Shown: positions 13,677 to 20,197 of the stretch, piece after piece
How positions within the stretch are numbered: position 1 is the stretch's first letter
Layout: every line of letters begins with the position of its first letter
DNA from: Pseudomonadota bacterium
GTDB lineage: Bacteria > Desulfobacterota > Syntrophobacteria > Syntrophobacterales > Syntrophobacteraceae
Direction: 5' to 3'
NCBI GenBank assembly: GCA_023416335.1
Contig: JAEZHY010000166.1
Span: 1 to 20,197 of the forward strand
DNA: 20,197 nucleotides
Made by a program: the position numbers and the translations under genes
Notes under the pieces: model-generated
The model's database searches: none
Told to the model about the DNA's origin: nothing
The model's input: only the letters and a program-made list of their open reading frames with translations

Positions 13677-14930
13677 CTAATCCGCCTGCCTCCTGATGAA
13701 GGTCGGGATGCTCAGGTCTTCTTCCTCATGCGACCTGCCGCTTCCGGTGATCATCTGGAGCAGTGTCCTTCTTTTTTGCGGCTGTTGCTGGGTCTCGGTT
13801 TCGATCGGCTCCATCTGCTGAACGTTTTCGCCGCGCGGAATTCTCTGCCGCACGTGGGCCGGGATCTGGAGATAATCGTAGTTCAGATCCGGAACGACGC
13901 CATCGGGTTTGAGCCGTCGGAGGGGCCGCACCTGTGGTGTTTCGGCCGCCTTTTTCTGCTCGAGCTTCTTACCGATACCCGTTGCGATGACGGTTACGCG
14001 GATCTCGTCCGTCATGCTCTCGTCCATGACCATGCCGAGGATGATGTTGGCTTCCTCGTTGACCTCTTTCTGGATGATCGAAAGCGCTTCCTCGAATTCA
14101 TGCATCCCGAGGTCCGGACCGGCGGAGATGTTGATCAGGGCGGCCCTTGCGCCGTGGATGGAGATATCTTCGAGCAGCGGGCTCGAAATGGCCTGCTGAA
14201 CCGCCTGCGAGGCCCTGTTCTCGCCTCTTGCAACGCCGGTTCCCATGAGGGCAAGCCCCATTTCGCCCATTACGGTTTTTACGTCGTTAAAGTCAACGTT
14301 GATGTAGCCCTGTTTGATAATAAGGTCTGAAATACCTTTTACTGCATAGAGCAGGACATCGTCCGCCCTTTTTATCATTTCGAGGAAAGTAGAACGTCTG
14401 TCGGCAAGGCAGAGAAGGCGATTATTGGGAATGGTGATAAGAGTATCGACGGTATCCTGGAGCTGTTTCAGGCCTTCGTCCGCATTGCGGATCCGGACCT
14501 TGCCCTCGACCATGAAAGGTTTCGTTACGACCGCCACGGTCAGGGCGCCCATTTCTTTGCAAATCTGTGCCGCGATCGGGGCACCGCCGGTTCCCGTGCC
14601 GCCGCCCAATCCGGCCGTTATGAATACCATGTCGCTGCCGTTTACAGCTTCACGAATCTTGTCGATGTCTTCCTGAGCGGCTTTGGCCCCCACTTCGGGC
14701 TGCCCGCCTGCTCCCAGGCCTTTGGTCAGATTGGTCCCGAGTTGAATCTTTACCGGTGCGAGATTTCTCTCAAGCACCTGCCAGTCGGTATTGGCGGCAA
14801 TGAACTGAACCCCTTCGAGTCCTGTTTTGATCATATTGTTGATTGCATTGCCGCCACCGCCACCTATTCCCAGAACGGTAATTTTGGCTCTGCTGCTGAC
14901 TCCGGCTTGTTCCATCGTCATCTGCTCCAT
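13677..14930 (-). CDS. ftsZ: Cell division protein FtsZ
   Basis: The 417-residue tubulin homologue has the GTP-binding signature GGGTGTG (109-115) after the N-terminal VLGIGGGGGNA, the synergy loop NVDFNDVKTVM, and the conserved C-terminal tail LSIPTFIRRQAD that binds FtsA and other partners. It polymerises into the Z ring at midcell. The frame extends to 15035; ATG 14930 is chosen because a GAGGGGGGAAGGA tract precedes it and the N-terminus is then of usual length. ATG 14966, with GGAG upstream, is a possible alternative adding 12 residues. It is last in the cluster, 138 bases after ftsA, and is followed by a strong terminator. Confidence 0.96.
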   Translation of the reverse strand: MEQMTMEQAGVSSRAKITVLGIGGGGGNAINNMIKTGLEGVQFIAANTDWQVLERNLAPVKIQLGTNLTKGLGAGGQPEVGAKAAQEDIDKIREAVNGSDMVFITAGLGGGTGTGGAPIAAQICKEMGALTVAVVTKPFMVEGKVRIRNADEGLKQLQDTVDTLITIPNNRLLCLADRRSTFLEMIKRADDVLLYAVKGISDLIIKQGYINVDFNDVKTVMGEMGLALMGTGVARGENRASQAVQQAISSPLLEDISIHGARAALINISAGPDLGMHEFEEALSIIQKEVNEEANIILGMVMDESMTDEIRVTVIATGIGKKLEQKKAAETPQVRPLRRLKPDGVVPDLNYDYLQIPAHVRQRIPRGENVQQMEPIETETQQQPQKRRTLLQMITGSGRSHEEEDLSIPTFIRRQAD

Positions 14931-15068
14931 TCTGTCCTTCCCCCTCTTTGTCTCTTTCCTCGCCATACTCGCTCCGCTGGATTCCTCTGAATATTCGAAA
15001 CAGCCTGGCGCTCCCCCAATGCCGGTTCCAGCCACAACCGGCTATTGTTAAAGGGGTTAAACCGCTTC

Positions 15069-16292
15069 TTACCAGAATTCCTTGTACCACCGCTTTAGAA
15101 TTTCCCAAACCGACCAGATCTTGCCGTGGGTATCCCGCATCGGCATGCCGCCGCCATGGTCTTTCCCATAAAGCAATAATCCGGCCCCTGTGGAGTAAAT
15201 AGGATTCTTGACGACGTCTCCGAGGCCACCGAAACTGTAGGGAACCCCGATCCTCACGGGCATGTCGAAGACCCGTTCGGCCAGTTCGCGAATTCCCGGC
15301 AGGAGCGAAACTCCACCGGTCAGAACCACACCGGCGTGCAACGATTCGATGAACCCCGACCTCACCAGTTCCCATTCGATAATGTCCAGAATTTCCTTTA
15401 CGCGCGCCTCGATAATCTGTGTGAGGATCGACTGGGCCAACTGGCGCGGTTTCTGGCCGCCAACCGACCCGACTTCTATCACATCCTGCTGGTTGACCAT
15501 TTCAACCAGGGCGCAACCGTACTTCTTCTTGATCTTCTCCGCCTCGTCCATCGCGCACCGAAGGCCGACGGATATGTCCGAGGTTATATGATTCCCGCCG
15601 AGTCCCACCACGGTGGAATGGCGAATGGAATTATTCTGAAATACCGCTATTTCGCTCGTCCCCCCGCCGATGTCCACGAGGGCCACTCCGAGCTGCTTTT
15701 CGTCGGCATCGAGTACCGCTTCGCTCGAAGCGAGAGATTCCAGGACTACGTCCTGCACCTGCAGCTCAGCGCGTTCGCAGCATTTTATGATGTTCTGGAC
15801 CGCGCTGGTCATCCCCGTAATGATGTGCACCTTCGCTTCGAGCCGTACCCCGGCCATCCCGATCGGGTGGTGAATCCCGTCCTGATCGTCGACGATATAC
15901 TGCTGGGGAAGAACATGTAAAATCTGGCGGTCGAAGGGGAGGGCAACCGTTTTGGCGGCATCCAGAACCCGCTCCACATCCGACTGCGTAACTTCACGGC
16001 TCTTGATTGCGATCACTCCGTGGCTGTTGAGGCTTTGTACATGCGTCCCGGCCACACCGGCAAATACGGACGATATTTCGCAGCCCGCCATGAGTTCGGC
16101 CTCTTCCACGGCCTTCTTGATGGAATGAACAGTCTGGTCGATGTTGACTACAACGCCGCCTCTCAAGCCGGCTGAGGGGTATGTGCCCACGCCGACTATG
16201 TCCATTCCTTCGGTGGTGACTTCTCCGACTACGGCACAGACTTTTGTCGTTCCAAGGTCGAGACCGACGATCAGTTCCTCTTTCTTACCCAT
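15069..16292 (-). CDS. ftsA: Cell division protein FtsA
   Basis: The 407-residue actin-like ATPase has phosphate-1 motif GLDLGTTKVCAVV, phosphate-2 motif VDIGGGTSEIAVF and adenosine motif VVLTGGVSLLPG. It ends in an aromatic amphipathic helix, WSVWEILKRWYKEFW, that anchors FtsA to the inner membrane. It tethers FtsZ filaments and recruits later division proteins. ATG 16292 has AAAGGAA 5 bases upstream. It lies 67 bases after ftsQ in the normal order. Confidence 0.96.
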   Translation of the reverse strand: MGKKEELIVGLDLGTTKVCAVVGEVTTEGMDIVGVGTYPSAGLRGGVVVNIDQTVHSIKKAVEEAELMAGCEISSVFAGVAGTHVQSLNSHGVIAIKSREVTQSDVERVLDAAKTVALPFDRQILHVLPQQYIVDDQDGIHHPIGMAGVRLEAKVHIITGMTSAVQNIIKCCERAELQVQDVVLESLASSEAVLDADEKQLGVALVDIGGGTSEIAVFQNNSIRHSTVVGLGGNHITSDISVGLRCAMDEAEKIKKKYGCALVEMVNQQDVIEVGSVGGQKPRQLAQSILTQIIEARVKEILDIIEWELVRSGFIESLHAGVVLTGGVSLLPGIRELAERVFDMPVRIGVPYSFGGLGDVVKNPIYSTGAGLLLYGKDHGGGMPMRDTHGKIWSVWEILKRWYKEFW

Positions 16293-16359
16293 CGGGTTCC
16301 TTTCACACTCCCATTTACAGCAGAGTCTTCCGACCTGTTCTCAATTGAAAGCCGGCCGA

Positions 16360-17223
16360 TCAGCCTGATTGCTTTCCGTGTCCCCCCTGTACCGATTTGG
16401 GAATTGGAAACTGACCGTCTAAATATGCCTTTCCCGGATAGTCGAGATCGATCCGGGTCACCAGCTCGTTCCACTGCCGCTCGTTCAGAGTGGATATTAC
16501 TTTTTTCAGTTTGGCCAGTTTCTTGTCGAAATCGTCCTGGCCGATATCTACAGGGACTCCTCTTTCGCCCAGTACAAGGGTGAACCCGCCGGCACCCCAT
16601 TGACACTCGCGAACGGAAGTGGGCGGCAGCCAACTCCTGGATCTATCCAGAGCGGCCATGAGTTCCCTTATCTCCCGCATGCCGCGTGCCGGAACGGCCC
16701 CTCCTTCCTGAGGATTGAGGCCGCAAAGCCCGGATACGATCGGAAGCGGAAGGTTTTCATCCGGAGCTTTTGCAAAGAGGATGCCCTCATCATCAATAAG
16801 CCAGGTGGATTCGCCGCATCTAAGCAAGGCAATCGGCTCGCGTTCCTTCACTTCGGCTACGATGCGCCCCGGGGAGTCCAGCCGGACGGAAGCGGTTTTG
16901 ACGCTCGGAAGCGTCTTGATCCGTTCGACAATCGGTTTCATCCTCAGGTTCAGAACGCATTCGCCCCGGCGCACTCCCATGGTGTTCAAAACCTCAAAAC
17001 GGTCGAGCTTTTTGAGACCCGAAATCTCGATCTCCTCGACTCTCAACCAGGGGGCTTCCAGAAGGGCGTGATAGAGCCGCGTCAACCCGGCGCCCAAAAG
17101 TACAACCAGGCAAAATCCTAAAAAAACTCCAAACGGTGCCCGAAATTTGCGAAGATTTCCCTTTAGACGCCTGATACGGCTCTCTCGGTACTTGTTTCGC
17201 TTCCTTTTTCTGGATTGTAGCAT
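16360..17223 (-). CDS. ftsQ: Cell division protein FtsQ
   Basis: The 287-residue protein has a basic cytoplasmic tail (MLQSRKRKRNKYR...), one membrane segment around residues 30-52, then a POTRA domain (about 60-130: VEEIEISGLKKLDRFEVLNT ... PSVKTASVRL) and an FtsQ C-terminal domain (about 135-270). It links the cytoplasmic ring to the periplasmic division machinery through FtsB/FtsL. Position between murB and ftsA agrees. The gap to murB is 14 bases. The ribosome site before ATG 17223 is weak, so coupling to murB translation is likely. Confidence 0.9.
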   Translation of the reverse strand: MLQSRKRKRNKYRESRIRRLKGNLRKFRAPFGVFLGFCLVVLLGAGLTRLYHALLEAPWLRVEEIEISGLKKLDRFEVLNTMGVRRGECVLNLRMKPIVERIKTLPSVKTASVRLDSPGRIVAEVKEREPIALLRCGESTWLIDDEGILFAKAPDENLPLPIVSGLCGLNPQEGGAVPARGMREIRELMAALDRSRSWLPPTSVRECQWGAGGFTLVLGERGVPVDIGQDDFDKKLAKLKKVISTLNERQWNELVTRIDLDYPGKAYLDGQFPIPKSVQGGHGKQSG

Positions 17224-17237
17224 CGGGCCGGGATCTT

Positions 17238-18155
17238 TCAGGGTTGCCCCAGTATACGAATTTCTCGTTCCAAACGCACGCCAAAAGTGCCGAAAATTAC
17301 GTTTTCTATCTTCTCAATTAGCTGGCGAATTTCCCCTGCTAAAGCGTTTCCGCGATTGATTATCCAATTAGCATGTTTCCTGGAAATCTCGGCATCCCCG
17401 ATGCGGCAGCCTTTTAGACCCGCCTTCTCGATGAGCGCTCCGGCGGAATGCCCCGGAGGGTTCTTGAAAATCGACCCGGCGGACGGATATCTTAGCGGCT
17501 GTGTCCGCTTGCGGTGCTGCAGGATCTCCTGCATGCGGCTTTTCAAGGTTTCTCCGGATCCTTTTGCAAATCTGAAACAGCCTCCAAGAACTACGGCGCC
17601 CTCGGGAACGCCCATGCTCCGGTATCCCGGCGAGAGTTCCGATTTCAAAACTCTGCGTTTTATTCCCTCTGCATCTACCAGATCCAGGTAAACCAGGCAG
17701 TCGGAAACGGTCTCCGCGGGTACGCCGGCGTTCATGACAAGCGCTCCGCCGACAGTCCCCGGAATTCCCGCAAGGGACTCCATTCCTTCCAGTTCGTTCG
17801 TGACGCAGTATCGGACCAGTTCCCCCAGTTTCCTGCCGGCTCCAGCATAAACGGCTGCCGAGTCCCCGGCGCTTTCTTCCATGCGCAGGATCCCTCTGCA
17901 GGCGAGCTTGAGCTGGATCGCAGCCGCTTCCCACGGCCGGTCCGGAGGAAGTACGTTGCTTCCGCCGCCAAGGACGACGTGGGGGAGGCCCTTTTCCCGG
18001 AGTTCCTGCAACAGCAGGAGGAGCGCCTTTTCAGAGCGCGGACGCGCAAGGCATCGGACCGGCCCCCCCACCCGGAAAGTGGTATGCCGGGAGAGCGGCT
18101 CATCGAGCAGCAACTCCAGATCGGGCATCGCTTTCAGAGTGGAGCTGAGAGACAT
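17238..18155 (-). CDS. murB: UDP-N-acetylenolpyruvoylglucosamine reductase (MurB)
   Basis: The FAD enzyme reduces UDP-GlcNAc-enolpyruvate to UDP-MurNAc with NADPH in the cytoplasm. Signature segments in order: LSRHTTFRVGGP, VLGGGSNVL, MESLAGIPGTVGGALVMNAG, PSAGSIFKNP with the catalytic Ser, AEISRKHANWIIN and the C-terminal LEREIRILG with the catalytic Glu. It is a short-form MurB. ATG 18155 (305 residues) is preferred because GGAG lies 6 bases upstream; the frame also allows ATG 18194 (318 residues) with a poorer ribosome site. It follows murC closely and precedes ftsQ; no ddl gene intervenes. Confidence 0.94.
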   Translation of the reverse strand: MSLSSTLKAMPDLELLLDEPLSRHTTFRVGGPVRCLARPRSEKALLLLLQELREKGLPHVVLGGGSNVLPPDRPWEAAAIQLKLACRGILRMEESAGDSAAVYAGAGRKLGELVRYCVTNELEGMESLAGIPGTVGGALVMNAGVPAETVSDCLVYLDLVDAEGIKRRVLKSELSPGYRSMGVPEGAVVLGGCFRFAKGSGETLKSRMQEILQHRKRTQPLRYPSAGSIFKNPPGHSAGALIEKAGLKGCRIGDAEISRKHANWIINRGNALAGEIRQLIEKIENVIFGTFGVRLEREIRILGQP

Positions 18156-18211
18156 CGTGCGCTCCGATTTCAGGATCCGGGGACCAACGGGCATCGCTTA
18201 TCTTTCTTATC

Positions 18212-19597
18212 TCATCGACCCGTACCGTTCAGCCTCTTCAGAAGCCTTTCTCCAACCTGCCATATATTGCCCGCGCCCAGCGTAATCACCACGTCGTTCG
18301 GCCTGACCGTCGCATCGAGCTGATCCACCATTTCATCAATGGTCGGGCAGAAATGCAGATCGTGGTGCCCGTGGGCCGCTATTTCTTCGAGTAGCCTGCT
18401 TGCCGTTATGCCGGGAATGGGCTTTTCGCTTGCAGCGTAAATTTCCGTCATGAACAGCGCGTCCGAGTGGTAAAAACAGCGGGCCAGCTGCTCCATAAGC
18501 GCCTGGGTCCGCGAATAGCGATGCGGCTGAAAGGCAATTATCCTCCGCCGGTCGGGGTAGCAGTTGGCAAGCGTTTCCAGGACGGCCCGGATTTCCGTCG
18601 GATGATGCCCGTAGTCGTCCAGGACCAGCACGCCCTTTGCCTCGCCTTTTATCTGGAACCTGCGCTGGACTCCGGTCATGTCGCGCAGCCCGGCCTGAAC
18701 CGCGGGCCAGGGGATTTCGAGTTCGTGGGCGACGGCGACGGCAGCCAAGGAATTGAGCACGTTGTGACGGCCCGGAATAGGGATCTCCATCTCGCCGAGG
18801 TCCTCTCCCTTATGAAAGGCCCGGTAGGTGCTGGAAAGCCCGCAGTTCCGCACGTTTCGCGCCTGAAAATCGGCCTGGGAGGAAAACCCGTATGTTGCGA
18901 AACGCTTCTCGACTCGCGGCAGAATCGCCTGGATATTGTCGTCTTCCAGGCACAGGATCGCCTGGCCGTAAAACGGGATCTTGTTGATGAACTGAAGGAA
19001 GGTATCCCGAATGTGATCGATATCCCGGTAGTAGTCGAGGTGCTCGAGATCGATATTGGTAACGACCGCAATGGTTGGAGGCAGGAGCAGGAACGTGCCG
19101 TCGCTTTCGTCGGCTTCCGCCACCATGAATTCTCCGGACCCGAGTTTCGCGTTCGTACCCCAGGCATTCAGCCTGCCGCCGATGACGACCGTCGGATCCA
19201 GCCCGCCCCGGGCGAGCACTGTGGAGACCATTGACGTCGTAGTCGTTTTGCCGTGAGCACCCGCAACGAGCACGGAATACTTCAGGCGCATAAGCTCCGC
19301 CAGCATCTCCGCCCGACGAATTACCGGGACCTTCGGAAGCTTTCGCGCAGCCTGGAGTTCGGGATTGTCTTCGGAGATTGCCGATGAGACGACGACTACG
19401 TCGGCATCGCGAACGTGCGACGGATCGTGTCCCGAATAGATTACCGCGCCGAACTTGGCGAGCCGGTTCGTCAAATCCGAGACTTTCTGGTCCGAGCCGC
19501 TCACCTTGTATCCGAGATTGAGCAGCAGTTCGGCTATTCCGCTCATGCCGATGCCGCCGATCCCGATAAAGTGTATATGTTGATAACGTTTAAACAT
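18212..19597 (-). CDS. murC: UDP-N-acetylmuramate--L-alanine ligase (MurC)
   Basis: The 461-residue Mur ligase starts with the UDP-binding FIGIGGIGMSGIAE, has the ATP P-loop GAHGKTTTT (113-121), the EADESDGTFL motif, NIDLEHLDYY, and the C-terminal domain with DDYGHHPTEI and FQPHRYSRT. It adds L-alanine to UDP-MurNAc. ATG 19597 overlaps the end of ftsW by 8 bases, so translation is probably coupled. murG, which usually separates these two genes, is absent. Confidence 0.96.
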   Translation of the reverse strand: MFKRYQHIHFIGIGGIGMSGIAELLLNLGYKVSGSDQKVSDLTNRLAKFGAVIYSGHDPSHVRDADVVVVSSAISEDNPELQAARKLPKVPVIRRAEMLAELMRLKYSVLVAGAHGKTTTTSMVSTVLARGGLDPTVVIGGRLNAWGTNAKLGSGEFMVAEADESDGTFLLLPPTIAVVTNIDLEHLDYYRDIDHIRDTFLQFINKIPFYGQAILCLEDDNIQAILPRVEKRFATYGFSSQADFQARNVRNCGLSSTYRAFHKGEDLGEMEIPIPGRHNVLNSLAAVAVAHELEIPWPAVQAGLRDMTGVQRRFQIKGEAKGVLVLDDYGHHPTEIRAVLETLANCYPDRRRIIAFQPHRYSRTQALMEQLARCFYHSDALFMTEIYAASEKPIPGITASRLLEEIAAHGHHDLHFCPTIDEMVDQLDATVRPNDVVITLGAGNIWQVGERLLKRLNGTGR

Positions 19598-20197
19598 TAT
19601 TTTCCATCCGATTTTCGCAACTTCTGGCTATGCTCATGAGCAGGCCGATCGCAAGGCAGTTCGCGGTAAAGGCACTGCCCCCGTAAGAAATAAAAGGAAG
19701 CGGCATTCCCTTCGTTGGTACCAGTCCCAGGACAACTCCCATATTGAGCAATGCCTGAAGCGAAAGAAGCATCGTAAGTCCGACCGCCATGAGGCTGCCC
19801 AGAAGATCCGGGGCATTTCTCGATATCTGGAGCCCGGTCCTGAACAGAAAATAGAAAAGGATGCACGGCACCAGGATGCCGACAAACCCGAGTTCCTCCC
19901 CAATTACTGCAAGGATGAAGTCGGTGTAGGATTCGGGGAGATAGAAAAGCTTCTGCGACCCCGCGCCCAGGCCTTTTCCGAAAAAGCCGCCGGACCCGAC
20001 GGCTATCCACGCCTGGATGAGCTGGTACCCCGTATCGAGAGGATCGATCCAGGGATTGAGGAAGGCCGTTATTCGCTCTTTGCGGTAAGGGACCAGGAAG
20101 ACGAAACGGTATATGCCCAGCACCGCAACAGGTGTCAAAAGGAAAAAGTATCGGCAGGGCACGCCGCCGACGGAAAGCATAACGACCAGAAGAATAC
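19590..20197 (-). CDS. ftsW: Septal peptidoglycan glycosyltransferase FtsW (5' end outside window)
   Basis: Only the C-terminal ~200 residues are present; the frame is open through the right edge. SEDS-family motifs: YRKERITAFLNPWIDP, GYQLIQAWIAVGSGGFFGKG, LPESYTDFILAVIGEELGF and GLVPTKGMPLPFISYGGSA, with about four membrane segments. FtsW polymerises lipid II at the septum with its partner PBP3/FtsI. FtsW is chosen over RodA on genomic position beside murC. An internal Met at 20180 is not the start. Confidence 0.93.
   Translation of the reverse strand, partial: ILLVVMLSVGGVPCRYFFLLTPVAVLGIYRFVFLVPYRKERITAFLNPWIDPLDTGYQLIQAWIAVGSGGFFGKGLGAGSQKLFYLPESYTDFILAVIGEELGFVGILVPCILFYFLFRTGLQISRNAPDLLGSLMAVGLTMLLSLQALLNMGVVLGLVPTKGMPLPFISYGGSAFTANCLAIGLLMSIARSCENRMENNV

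Noticed and set aside
13339..13680. Small open frames between the fluoride operon and ftsZ
   Set aside because: They run through the REP palindrome and the perfect ftsZ terminator hairpin, so translation there is implausible.
14930..15035. Longer FtsZ beginning at 15035
   Set aside because: The extra 35 residues are not typical of FtsZ and better ribosome sites precede the ATGs at 14966 and 14930.
1..20197. tRNA, rRNA, CRISPR array or phage genes
   Set aside because: I saw no cloverleaf with a conserved T-loop, no rRNA segments, no regularly spaced repeats and no phage or integrase genes by eye.

Overview
The window reads as chromosomal DNA of a Gram-negative, probably anaerobic bacterium, most likely a member of the Deltaproteobacteria/Desulfobacterota. 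That placement is inferred from gene content (an FtsW-MurC-MurB-FtsQ-FtsA-FtsZ division block, a carboxyspermidine-type polyamine pathway, a rubrerythrin relative, PanB and CrcB). It is not a database match.

Plus strand, 1-3550: one apparent operon. It holds the tail of an unrecognised gene, a cyclase/kynurenine-formamidase-family metal hydrolase, an IolB/KduI-type deoxyuronate isomerase, an extended SDR NAD-dependent epimerase/dehydratase, and a complete PanB (ketopantoate hydroxymethyltransferase). A hairpin terminator follows. The combination is not a pathway I recognise and is the best candidate here for an undescribed catabolic or biosynthetic route.

3551-4374 has no convincing gene but is rich in hairpins and carries one copy of a dispersed palindrome. 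Next come a TSUP (TauE/SafE-like) permease on plus and, converging on it, a large dynamin-like GTPase on minus. The GTPase diverges from a two-gene polyamine unit, carboxy(nor)spermidine dehydrogenase plus decarboxylase, which has a clear sigma-70-type promoter and an inverted repeat just upstream of it. A secreted rubrerythrin-like protein that has lost several di-iron ligands follows.

Minus strand, 13118 down to 11202: a fluoride-response operon. In transcription order it has a promoter, a fluoride (crcB) riboswitch, an intrinsic terminator as expression platform, the CrcB/Fluc channel starting at TTG, and a DUF190 protein fused to four CBS domains. REP-like palindromes flank it on both sides.

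Minus strand, 20197 down to 13677: the distal division and cell-wall (dcw) cluster in the order ftsW-murC-murB-ftsQ-ftsA-ftsZ, ended by a perfect 15-bp-stem terminator. murG is absent from its usual place between ftsW and murC, whose coding regions overlap by 8 bases, and no ddl lies between murB and ftsQ. This block makes the lipid-linked peptidoglycan precursors and the septal ring, and is ordinary apart from those absences.
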